Shown: piece by piece, positions 36,146 through 44,190 of the stretch
Position numbering within the stretch: position 1 is the first letter of the stretch
Layout: every line of letters begins with the position of its first letter
Origin: Flavobacteriales bacterium
GTDB lineage: Bacteria; Bacteroidota; Bacteroidia; UBA10329
Length of the DNA: 64,000 bases
Direction of reading: 5' to 3'
NCBI GenBank assembly: GCA_021739695.1
Contig: JAIPBM010000002.1
Coordinates: 124,001 to 188,000 of the forward strand
Position numbers and translations under genes: made by a program
The notes under the pieces: generated by a model
Told to the model about the DNA's origin: nothing
Seen by the model: only the letters and a program-made list of their open reading frames with translations
Databases searched by the model: none

Positions 36146-36898
36146 ATGGCTAAAACAAGCGTATTAGTAGTTGAAGATGAAAGTATAGTTGCGAAGGATA
36201 TCCAGAATAGCCTAAAGAAATTGGGTTATTCTGTTCCTAGCATAGAAAATACAGGCGAAGATGCCATTGATGCAGCTGGTCAGCATAGACCTGATTTAAT
36301 TCTTATGGACATTATGTTGAAAGGAGAAATCAGCGGTATTGAAGCTGCTGAGCAGATTAAAAATCGTTTCCAAATTCCTGTGATTTTTCTCACTGCGTAT
36401 GCTGATGAGAGTACATTGAGTAAAGCGAAGGTAACAGAACCTTATGGGTATATAATTAAGCCTTTTAAGGAAATTGATTTGCATACATCCATTGAGATGG
36501 CTCTCTATAAGCACGGAAAAGAGCAGGAGGTGAAAAAAGAGCGAGATCTATATTCATCGATTGTGCTGGACAAATCGTCTGATGACTGCATTTTCGTTAA
36601 GTCTAACAGTCGACTGGTGAAAGTGAAGACGAAGGAGATTTATTTCGTAGAGGCGTTAAAAGATTACGTAATAATACACGCTAAGGATGCGAAGTACACT
36701 GTTCACTCTACTATGAAGGATATGTTGTCAAAACTATCTGTGAGCGAATTCTTAAGGGTTCATCGATCATTTATTGTAAGGGTTGATAAGATCATCGCCA
36801 TAGAACAAAGTAATTTGGTGATGGAGGACGAAAAGAAGATTATACCTGTAGGGGGATCTTATCGGGATGAACTCAACAGTCGGTTAAAGTTCGTGTAA
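36146..36898 (+). CDS. LytTR-family response regulator
   Basis: A 250-residue transcription regulator. The receiver domain covers residues ~1-120, with the acidic pocket VVEDES and phospho-acceptor Asp55 in LILMDIML, then FLTAYAD (Thr/Ala) and the lysine in GYIIKPFKE. After a charged linker the C-terminal LytTR DNA-binding domain starts near residue 148: IFVKSNSRLVKVKTKEIYFVEALKDYVIIH ... FLRVHRSFIV. It forms a two-component pair with the upstream PAS kinase. Targets are not visible; the neighbouring MORN protein gene could be one. Confidence 0.95.
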   Translation: MAKTSVLVVEDESIVAKDIQNSLKKLGYSVPSIENTGEDAIDAAGQHRPDLILMDIMLKGEISGIEAAEQIKNRFQIPVIFLTAYADESTLSKAKVTEPYGYIIKPFKEIDLHTSIEMALYKHGKEQEVKKERDLYSSIVLDKSSDDCIFVKSNSRLVKVKTKEIYFVEALKDYVIIHAKDAKYTVHSTMKDMLSKLSVSEFLRVHRSFIVRVDKIIAIEQSNLVMEDEKKIIPVGGSYRDELNSRLKFV

Positions 36899-37021
36899 TT
36901 GTTTGATAATTAGCACGTTAAGACACATAAATAAACAGTGTTAATTGGAGGCTGTTAAGGGCGTTTCGTTTTATAAGTGGCGACTAGGTTGGTTTATCAC
37001 CAAAAAGCCCGTGTTTCTACT

Positions 37022-37936
37022 CTAATTGCTCTTTTCGAAGATATAAGTGACACTGGAACAGCGCGAAGTCTTGTTCAGCGCATATAGGTTGGAAATCGTT
37101 CCTACGTAAATTGCTCGTATCCAACGGATGACAGTTGTGGTTCCGTTTTTTTCACTAGCGTTTTTTTCGCTTAGCAAGCTTACGTAGTACGAATCGAACC
37201 ACATTGGTTTGATTGTTTTCAATCGAAAACCTAAACGTGCCATTAATGTCTCTATGGTAGTTATGTCAAAGTGGTAAAGATGCCTTGGTACATCGTAAGC
37301 TGCCCAATTCTTTTTGTAGAATCTTGCGTCAAAAGAAGTGTGGTTGGGAACTGCAATTATCAATAGACCATCATCATCGAGTATTCGATGGAAATGTCCG
37401 ATTGTCTCTTGTAATTTATGAACGTGTTCGAGAACATGCCAAAGAGTTATCACGGATTTGGATTGCTTGGTAATGTCGTCCAAGCTTGTAGCAATACGAA
37501 TTCGTGAGTCTTTTTCTATTATTAGTGTTCTTGCTTTGGAATCAGGCTCAAAGGCTTCAACGCTCCATCCGTGACTCGCCAGTTCAACTGAGAAATCACC
37601 ACTTCCTGCACCATAGTCAAGGACGGTTCGCTGCTTCGTATGCTTCTGAAGTAGCAATCTTTTTTGCTTCAAAGTGAAGCTCTTCACAATTCGGTATAAC
37701 CTAAATAGTAGTCCTGTTTTCGTATCCGTGTGGGAAACATACTCAGGATTATCGTAGTAGGCGCCTATAGAATCTTCTGTGGGTCTCGGGTTGGTAAATA
37801 GGAGTTGGCACGACTCGCAAGCAACTATCTCAAAGGGATATTTAGAGTAAGTGTAATCTATGGATGTGATGGCGTGTTCGTAGCCGGATGTTCCGCAGGA
37901 TGGGCACGCATTCAACGTTTCTAAAGAATGTTCCAC
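37022..37936 (-). CDS. Class I SAM-dependent methyltransferase with N-terminal zinc ribbon
   Basis: A 304-residue protein. Residues 10-45 hold CPSCG ... CESCQLLFTNPRP, a four-cysteine zinc ribbon. The methyltransferase domain has motif I VLDYGAGSGDFSVEL, the acidic strand VEAFEPD and the post-I WHVLEHVH segment (Methyltransf_23 type). Similar proteins modify sugars or lipids in surface glycan pathways. The start is GTG at 37934-37936, which lies inside a parS-like palindrome; the frame is closed by the mnmG stop codon two codons upstream. It follows mnmG by 6 bases on the same strand. Confidence 0.88.
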   Translation of the reverse strand: MEHSLETLNACPSCGTSGYEHAITSIDYTYSKYPFEIVACESCQLLFTNPRPTEDSIGAYYDNPEYVSHTDTKTGLLFRLYRIVKSFTLKQKRLLLQKHTKQRTVLDYGAGSGDFSVELASHGWSVEAFEPDSKARTLIIEKDSRIRIATSLDDITKQSKSVITLWHVLEHVHKLQETIGHFHRILDDDGLLIIAVPNHTSFDARFYKKNWAAYDVPRHLYHFDITTIETLMARLGFRLKTIKPMWFDSYYVSLLSEKNASEKNGTTTVIRWIRAIYVGTISNLYALNKTSRCSSVTYIFEKSN

Positions 37937-37944
37937 GTGAAACT
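37929..37944. promoter_or_regulatory. parS: parS-like ParB-binding site (15 of 16 bases)
   Basis: TGTTCCACGTGAAACT differs from the near-universal parS sequence TGTTCCACGTGAAACA only in the last base. It spans the junction between the mnmG stop codon and the GTG start of the methyltransferase gene. ParB nucleates here for chromosome segregation in the model established in Bacillus and Caulobacter. Confidence 0.85.
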
Positions 37945-39811
37945 ATTTACCTAAATGAACTAATAAAACTGATATATCTGATGGAGAGACACCACTTATT
38001 CTGGCTGCTTGGCCTATAGAAGAGGGTCTGATTTTATTCAATTTCTGCCTTGCTTCTGCTGACAAAGATTGTAGGGAATTGTAATCGAAATCAGGAAGCA
38101 AAACTATTCCTTCAAAGCGAACAAGCTTATTTGCTGATTCTTGTTCTTTATCGATGTAACCGTTGTATTTGGCTCTAATTTCCACCTGTTCCAATATCTC
38201 CACATCAGTGCTAACTGAGCTAATGGAATTTGCTACGGACGGTATGCTATCAAGCATAGATGTTAAGGTCACTTCAGGCCTTGAGATTAGGCTGTATGCC
38301 TTAAGTTTCTGATTAACATTGGCGCTATTCCGTGACGTCAGGTAAGTGTTTGCTTCCTCGGTGTCTAAGCTGATTTTACCTAGCAGTTTCTCAACATCTG
38401 AAACGTATTGATTTTTCAATTCAACTTGTCTCAAACGATCATCCGAAGCGAGTCCAAGAGAATGACCCAATGGAGTAAGTCTGGCATCTGCATTATCTTG
38501 TCTTAGAAGTATGCGATGCTCCGCTCTTGAAGTAAACATTCGGTATGGTTCTTCAGTGCCTTTCGTTATTAGGTCGTCTATGAGAACACCGATATAAGCC
38601 TCTGATCTGCCAAGGATAAATGATTCTTTGTCTGAAGTGTTTTGGTGCGCGTTAATTCCTGCCATTAAGCCTTGGCAAGCTGCTTCCTCGTAGCCTGTTG
38701 TTCCATTTATCTGACCAGCTAGAAATAGGTTTTTTACAAGTTTAGTTTCTAGGGTATGGGTTAGTTGAGTGGGGGGGAAATAGTCGTATTCGATCGCATA
38801 TCCTGGGCGGAACATTTTTGCGTTTGCCATTCCGGGTATCTGCCGAAGAGCTTTGTACTGGATCTCTTCTGGAAGCGATGTTGAAAAGCCATTTAGGTAG
38901 ACTTCTACAGTATCCCATCCTTCTGGCTCAACAAATAGCTGATGTCTGTCTTTGTCTGAGAAACGTTCAATCTTATCTTCGATAGACGGACAGTAACGAG
39001 GTCCTATTCCTTGGATTCTTCCTGTAAACATAGGAGAACGATCAAAGCCTTCTCGTAGAATGTCATGGACCGCTTCGTTGGTGTATACGAGATGGCAGCT
39101 TCGCTGCTTCTTGAGCGCTGTTGTATTGGTGAATGAAAACTTCCTAGGAGTTACATCTCCGGGCTGTTCTTCCATTAATGAGTAATCAATGCTTCTTCCG
39201 TCAATTCTAGGTGGTGTACCTGTCTTCATTCTCCCGCTTTCAAACCCAAGGGATTCAAGGCATTCAGTTAGCCCAACAGAGGCCTTCTCAGCGCTTCTGC
39301 CGCCACCAATATGTTTTTCTCCAATATGGATCAATCCATTAAGGAATGTTCCGTTGGTGAGAACCACTGCGGAGCAATGGAATTCATGTCCCATACTAGT
39401 TCGCACTCCGCAAACAGTTTCATTCTGAACGATAAGTTCGGTTACGTTGTCTTGCCAAAAGTCGAGTTTCTCGGTCTGTTCGAGCATCATTCGCCATTCG
39501 TATGCAAATTTGAACCTATCGTTCTGTGTACGTGGACTCCACATAGCGGGTCCTTTAGAACGATTCAGCATTCTGAATTGAATTGCCGACTTGTCTGATA
39601 CGATTCCAGAGTATCCGCCCAGTGCATCAATTTCCCGAACGATTTGGCCTTTTGCTACACCGCCCATTGCTGGATTACATGACATTTGGGCGATGGTGTT
39701 CATGTTCATCGTAATGAGCAAAGTGCTAGACCCAAGGTTAGCTGCTGCTGCTGCTGCCTCGCAACCAGCATGTCCGCCACCCACTACTATTACGTCATAA
39801 TGCTTATGCAT
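37943..39811 (-). CDS. mnmG: tRNA uridine-5-carboxymethylaminomethyl(34) synthesis enzyme MnmG (GidA)
   Basis: The 622-residue FAD enzyme that, with MnmE, installs the cmnm5 group on wobble uridine of several tRNAs. The N-terminal dinucleotide fold is VIVVGGGHAGCEAAAAAA. CNPAMGGVAKGQIVREIDALGG and the GTFLNGLIHIGE, GRMKTGTPPRIDG and AGQINGTTGYEEAACQG blocks are all conserved in MnmG, and the length is typical. It is bracketed by two parS-like sites (37929-37944 and 39823-39838). mnmG lies near the replication origin in many bacteria, which fits these sites. It shares the strand with ybeY, the HATPase gene and the DUF4175 gene upstream. Confidence 0.98.
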   Translation of the reverse strand: MHKHYDVIVVGGGHAGCEAAAAAANLGSSTLLITMNMNTIAQMSCNPAMGGVAKGQIVREIDALGGYSGIVSDKSAIQFRMLNRSKGPAMWSPRTQNDRFKFAYEWRMMLEQTEKLDFWQDNVTELIVQNETVCGVRTSMGHEFHCSAVVLTNGTFLNGLIHIGEKHIGGGRSAEKASVGLTECLESLGFESGRMKTGTPPRIDGRSIDYSLMEEQPGDVTPRKFSFTNTTALKKQRSCHLVYTNEAVHDILREGFDRSPMFTGRIQGIGPRYCPSIEDKIERFSDKDRHQLFVEPEGWDTVEVYLNGFSTSLPEEIQYKALRQIPGMANAKMFRPGYAIEYDYFPPTQLTHTLETKLVKNLFLAGQINGTTGYEEAACQGLMAGINAHQNTSDKESFILGRSEAYIGVLIDDLITKGTEEPYRMFTSRAEHRILLRQDNADARLTPLGHSLGLASDDRLRQVELKNQYVSDVEKLLGKISLDTEEANTYLTSRNSANVNQKLKAYSLISRPEVTLTSMLDSIPSVANSISSVSTDVEILEQVEIRAKYNGYIDKEQESANKLVRFEGIVLLPDFDYNSLQSLSAEARQKLNKIRPSSIGQAARISGVSPSDISVLLVHLGK

Positions 39812-39822
39812 GTCTTCGACTT

Positions 39823-39838
39823 TGTTTCACGTGGAACA
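39823..39838. promoter_or_regulatory. parS: parS ParB-binding site (exact match)
   Basis: TGTTTCACGTGGAACA is the exact reverse complement of TGTTCCACGTGAAACA, the canonical 16-bp parS of the ParABS system. It lies in the 62-bp gap upstream of mnmG, 12 bases before its ATG. Together with the site at the other end of the gene it forms a parS pair 1.9 kb apart. Confidence 0.92.
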
Positions 39839-39873
39839 ACCATAAGTTGTTGATAACCAAAGGATTGTAAAAG

Positions 39874-40296
39874 CTAAAAGGACCGCAAAGATAGATAAAA
39901 ATCCTCTTTGGTTGTCATTAACTGTTTTGCAGGTTTGGTCTTGTCCTTGTATCCGAGTAAATGGAGCACTGAATGGACCATTATTCGGTGAAGCTCATTT
40001 TCAAAAGTAAAACCAAGTGTTTCTGCATTTTCTCGAACTCGGTCTATGCTAATAAAAACATCACCTGACACAGCGGATTCAATGGTGTAATCGAATGTGA
40101 TCACGTCCGTGTAATAATCGTGATTGAGATGTTTTCTATTGATGTCGAGCAAATAATTGTCAGAACAAAAGATGAATGATAATTCCATCAACTTCTGACC
40201 TTCAGAATGACATACGTCTGAAAGCCAATCGACAATTTTTTGTTCGTTGGAAATAGAGAAAACGGTTTGCTCCGAATGGAACGAAACATCAGCCAT
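39874..40296 (-). CDS. ybeY: Endoribonuclease YbeY
   Basis: The 140-residue rRNA maturation factor. The metal-site motif is MVHSVLHLLGYKDKT: two histidines of the usual H-x3-H-x5-H triad are present, but the third position is Asp (GYKD rather than GYDH), a variant I associate with Bacteroidota YbeY. A preceding block LDINRKHLNHDYYTDVITFDY matches the family's NxxxR ... TDVLSFP signature. It processes 16S rRNA 3' ends and takes part in ribosome quality control. The gene begins exactly where the upstream HATPase gene ends. Confidence 0.93.
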   Translation of the reverse strand: MADVSFHSEQTVFSISNEQKIVDWLSDVCHSEGQKLMELSFIFCSDNYLLDINRKHLNHDYYTDVITFDYTIESAVSGDVFISIDRVRENAETLGFTFENELHRIMVHSVLHLLGYKDKTKPAKQLMTTKEDFYLSLRSF

Positions 40297-40698
40297 TTAG
40301 CCGACTTTGAAAATCATTTCAACCCTAGTTCCGTTTTCTGAGAATTCTACTTCGTCAGCCAAATGCTTCATTAAGAATACTCCCCGGCCGCTGATTTTTT
40401 CAAGATTCTCCGGGTCTGTTGGGTCAGGAAGTGCTTCATGGTCAAACCCTTCACCTTCGTCCTTTATACTGAAGGACAGACGATCGCCACGTTCTATGAA
40501 ATCTAAATGGACCTTTTTTTCAGGATTCTGACGGTTACCATGGTTTATGGCGTTGTTTACCGCTTCAGTCACGGCAATCAAGATGTTCCCGTAGTAATCT
40601 TCGTCTACCGAGAATTTCTTGCAAACGTCATCTACCAGTTTTTCAGCGATGACAATATTGTCGGCCTTAGAGTCAAAATTCAGGCTTTGTTTTTCCAT
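40297..40698 (-). CDS. Anti-sigma-factor-like HATPase (RsbW/SpoIIAB type)
   Basis: A 133-residue single-domain GHKL ATPase. The N box is EAVNNAINHGNR, G1 is IKDEGEGFD, and a G2-type GRGVFLMKHLADEV segment follows. There is no dimerisation or sensor domain, so it resembles RsbW/SpoIIAB-like serine kinases that bind sigma factors or anti-anti-sigma factors. No sigma factor or STAS protein gene is near, so its partner is encoded elsewhere. It sits between the DUF4175 gene (8 bases away) and ybeY (no gap), probably as one operon. Confidence 0.9.
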   Translation of the reverse strand: MEKQSLNFDSKADNIVIAEKLVDDVCKKFSVDEDYYGNILIAVTEAVNNAINHGNRQNPEKKVHLDFIERGDRLSFSIKDEGEGFDHEALPDPTDPENLEKISGRGVFLMKHLADEVEFSENGTRVEMIFKVG

Positions 40699-40706
40699 TA
40701 GTGCAG

Positions 40707-43700
40707 TTATTCCACCTGCTTCTTAAAGTACTCATCAACCTTTTCTCGGTAAAACGGATTAAGGTTCGGTGGCACGGTTCTCAGCAGCTCGGTCTCATTA
40801 TTTTTCTGCCTTATATACTCGAAAAAAATCTCAGGGTTACCATAATCTTCATTTTTTGCCTCCTTCGATTCTCTCCGCTGTTCTTGCTCTCTTTCGCGTT
40901 CGGCCGATTCTGCTTCCAATAGCCGAGTTAGAATTTCCTGTTGCCGGTTAAGCGTCTCTTGTGTTATCATTTTATTGACGAGGTCCGTCTCTGTCTGTTC
41001 CATCAATTCTTGAAGCTTCTTCATCTCGCCAGAACCACCTTTTCCTCCTTCGCCTTTTTTCAACTGAGATTCATATTCCCGCGCCATGTTGCGTAGCGCC
41101 TCTTGTTGTGCAGCCATTTGTGCCATTTGCTTACTCATTCCCTTGCTTCCTGGAGTCATGCCTGGTTTTTCTCCTGGCTTTTTACCTCCAGGTTGCATTC
41201 CTTTTTTCATGTCTTCCAACTGCTTATTCATTTGTTCCTGAAGTTTGCGCATAGCACCGGCTGAAGGTTTACTGCCCTTTCCACCGGGCTTGTTGCAAGA
41301 GCCAGAACCAGATGCTTGCGCTGCTGCTGCTTGCATTTGCTGTACCGTTTCGCTTAGAAGCAAGGCTAAATTATTTAATGATGTAAGTGCAAACTGTTGA
41401 CGAGACAAAGCTTCGGGTGTCTTGCGGTCTGCCATTTTTTCGATAGACTTTTTCATGTTTCCATTCACCGAACGGATCTCTCGATTCACAATGGTTTCTA
41501 TCTGCGGAACGCGTTTGCTTAATGCATAAAGAGAGTCTTCTATTAGTTTGCTATCATCTTTTAGTTTGAGCTGCTCACGCGCCAGATCCGTGTATTTAGG
41601 ATCGTTCTGATTGGTGGTTTTGAGATTACCAATAAGCTGTTCTTGATCAAAGGAAAGTGTCAGGAGGTTTTCCACGATTTGACGCAATGCCTCTAAGTCT
41701 TCTTCTTGTCCTTGGGACTGCATCTGCATCATCATGTTACCCATTTTCTGGGCCATGTTTTTCATTTGTTCAGATGCTTTTTTCTGCGATTCAGACGCCT
41801 TTTTATTCTGGTTCTGGTCGAGTTGCTCCTTGCTTTCTTTTTGATTTTCAGACACGGACTCTTCTTCGTTCTTGAAGTCTTCCATATCGTTTGGTTTTTC
41901 CAGCTCCTCGTTCTTCTTTTCTAGGTCTGTGAGGTCGTCTTTTATCTTTTCGAATTCTTCGTTCAGTTTTTCCTGCTTCTCACTCAACTCTTCGTTTTCT
42001 GCCGTTTTTTCCTTCGTTTCTTCGGATAATTGTTCTTGGTCTTTTGCTAGTTCTTCCAAGCGCTCCATCGTCTGTTCAAGTTTTTGTTCAAACTCCAATT
42101 GTTTGAATAGCTCCAAGCTTCGGTCCAGTTCTTTCTCTAGATCTTCATTCGTTAACTCAATATCTTCAAGGAGCTCCTGAGCCTTTTCTTTGGTCATTTC
42201 ATCCATCAGGCGCTCCATTTCATCAAAGAGCTTCTTCATGTCATCTGACATTACTTCCTCGAACAGCTTCTCCAATTGTTCTTGCTTCTCAACAAGCTTT
42301 GGGTCAAACTCCATCATTTCGTTCATTTTGGAGTTCTTCTGTTCAGATTTCTGCTGAATGTCCTCCATTTTCTTCTGAAGGGATTTCTGCATCTGCAGCA
42401 TCTCTTTCATTTTTTCCTTGTCTTCCCAATCAAGGTTTTTCTTGTTTACGAGGTCTTTTTGTAGGTCAGCCAAGTTCTTTTTCATTTCCTCGGCCATTTT
42501 TAGACTTTCGGATATTTCTTGCTTCAGTTTCTCACTTTTTAGGTCGTTTTCTGCGGCCAACTCATTCATGGTGGCCACTCGGTAGGTGCTTTTTTCCGAA
42601 CGACTGGATTTGCTTCCATTCACACCATCGTTATCCCAAACTTCGAAATAGTACTCCACTGCATCGCCTGGTTCTAAACCTATCTGCGTTAGATCCCAGA
42701 AATGGAAGAATGTTTCTGATTTCTGATTTTTGGAAACGCTCAATAGTTGTTCTGATTCATCGGCTTGTGAACCAGTTTCATTCAGTCGTTTGTATTTGAA
42801 AACCAGCGATGAGAATCCATAATCGTCTTTCACCTGTCCGTTGAAGTAAAGACGTTTTGGGTTCAGCGAATCTTCTACACCGGTCACGGAAATTGAAGGG
42901 TAAAGATCTGGAACAACCGTGACCGTGTATCGCAACGAATCACCAGATTCCATGTATTCGTTGGAACCAACAATCGTGTAGGCCGCACTTTTTTTGAATT
43001 GCTCCGAAAAAGTGAAGTTGTTGTCCGAGACACGATTAAGTTTGCGCGGTTCATTATCCAAAACCATGCTCAACCCAATCGTTTTGGCTGTTTCGAAATT
43101 CCAGTTTATCCGCGTTCCTTCTGGGACCAATAAGTCTCCGCTGTTCTGACGGTTTTCGTTCGTACGACCAGTGTATTTAGGAAATTCCAAAGCAACATCA
43201 AACCCAACCACCGAAGGTTTTGGCAGCACTTTCAAAAGGTGTTCTGCTGAATTAAAACCGTTTCCGCTTAAACGGAAATCAACATCTTCTCGAGGTTGAT
43301 GAAAAACGAAAGAAAATTTAGCTGCGCTTAGCTTGTTCATTAGCGCTCGTTTTCCATCCACTTCAACGTAAAGATCGTTCGGCACTTCTTTGCCATCTAA
43401 GGAAACCACGAGTTCAAAATCCTGTAGCTCAATGGTAGAAAGCTCTTCATTCTGAATATTGAAAAGGAATGGCGCGAGGTTTTCGAACGCTGTTCGATGA
43501 TTGACGATTCTCCTTGTTCCCTCAGTCAATAACGAAGGAAAAACAACCAAAATCAACATCAACAGAATAACTGGAGGAAGAGCATAACGCAGGAATTGTT
43601 TGTTTTCCTTCAGGTCTATTGCTGTTGTAAATGGAATTGGCTTCAATTCCCCAATTCGCTGGTCGATGCTTGCAAGAAGCAGCTCAGAATTGGATGATTC

Positions 43701-44057
43701 AGCAGCACGTTGCAATTGCAAGGTGTTCAGTAATCGGTCTTCAATAGTTGAAAAATGTGCGCCAACGATTGTTGCCGCTTCATCGTAAGAAATTCCCGGG
43801 CGAATGTGCCAAAGGCGAATAATTGGCTCCGCTACCCAACGAGCGATGGCTAAACCAGAAACACCTAGAAGGGTATAGAAGAAAATGGTTCGACCAGTTA
43901 CCCCGAAATGCCCAAAATATTCTAGAGAAACGAAGGCTAAGAAGAAAGCTAAAAGCAAGCCTGTTGTAAGCAGCGTTCCGCGAATAAGCTTATTCAGATA
44001 GTATTTCCGAATAAACTCATCTAACTTATGGAGTAATAGTTGACCGTCCCTGCTCAT
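40707..44057 (-). CDS. DUF4175 family protein, large coiled-coil membrane protein
   Basis: A 1116-residue protein of the DUF4175 type found across Bacteroidota. Two hydrophobic helices lie near the N terminus (TLLTTGLLLAFFLAFVSLEYF, IFFYTLLGVSGLAIARWV), with another around residue 150-170 (LPPVILLMLILVVFPSLL). A beta-rich extracytoplasmic region follows up to about residue 500 (SVTGVEDSLNPKRLYFNGQVKDDYGF). After that comes a very long Lys/Glu/Gln/Met-rich coiled coil (for example QEQLSEETKEKTAENEELSEK) and a Met/Gly/Lys-rich segment (MKKGMQPGGKKPGEKPGM). The role is unknown. The gene faces gltX divergently across a 133-bp gap. Confidence 0.9.
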   Translation of the reverse strand: MSRDGQLLLHKLDEFIRKYYLNKLIRGTLLTTGLLLAFFLAFVSLEYFGHFGVTGRTIFFYTLLGVSGLAIARWVAEPIIRLWHIRPGISYDEAATIVGAHFSTIEDRLLNTLQLQRAAESSNSELLLASIDQRIGELKPIPFTTAIDLKENKQFLRYALPPVILLMLILVVFPSLLTEGTRRIVNHRTAFENLAPFLFNIQNEELSTIELQDFELVVSLDGKEVPNDLYVEVDGKRALMNKLSAAKFSFVFHQPREDVDFRLSGNGFNSAEHLLKVLPKPSVVGFDVALEFPKYTGRTNENRQNSGDLLVPEGTRINWNFETAKTIGLSMVLDNEPRKLNRVSDNNFTFSEQFKKSAAYTIVGSNEYMESGDSLRYTVTVVPDLYPSISVTGVEDSLNPKRLYFNGQVKDDYGFSSLVFKYKRLNETGSQADESEQLLSVSKNQKSETFFHFWDLTQIGLEPGDAVEYYFEVWDNDGVNGSKSSRSEKSTYRVATMNELAAENDLKSEKLKQEISESLKMAEEMKKNLADLQKDLVNKKNLDWEDKEKMKEMLQMQKSLQKKMEDIQQKSEQKNSKMNEMMEFDPKLVEKQEQLEKLFEEVMSDDMKKLFDEMERLMDEMTKEKAQELLEDIELTNEDLEKELDRSLELFKQLEFEQKLEQTMERLEELAKDQEQLSEETKEKTAENEELSEKQEKLNEEFEKIKDDLTDLEKKNEELEKPNDMEDFKNEEESVSENQKESKEQLDQNQNKKASESQKKASEQMKNMAQKMGNMMMQMQSQGQEEDLEALRQIVENLLTLSFDQEQLIGNLKTTNQNDPKYTDLAREQLKLKDDSKLIEDSLYALSKRVPQIETIVNREIRSVNGNMKKSIEKMADRKTPEALSRQQFALTSLNNLALLLSETVQQMQAAAAQASGSGSCNKPGGKGSKPSAGAMRKLQEQMNKQLEDMKKGMQPGGKKPGEKPGMTPGSKGMSKQMAQMAAQQEALRNMAREYESQLKKGEGGKGGSGEMKKLQELMEQTETDLVNKMITQETLNRQQEILTRLLEAESAEREREQEQRRESKEAKNEDYGNPEIFFEYIRQKNNETELLRTVPPNLNPFYREKVDEYFKKQVE

Positions 44058-44162
44058 CGTTGTCTCAACGCCTGCATAATTTCTTTGTTGCTGCGACCAC
44101 CAAAAATACGGCTATTCTGCGCGCTTCAATGTTCGCGTCTAAGTATAAACACGAAATAAGGC

Positions 44163-44170
44163 TACCTTTG
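44163..44170 (+). promoter_or_regulatory. Possible gltX promoter (-7 element)
   Basis: TACCTTTG at 44163-44170 fits TAnnTTTG and would start transcription near 44176, giving a leader of about 15 bases. No good TTG is seen at the -33 distance. Confidence 0.4.
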
Positions 44171-44190
44171 CGCGCCCAAAATCAACCTTG

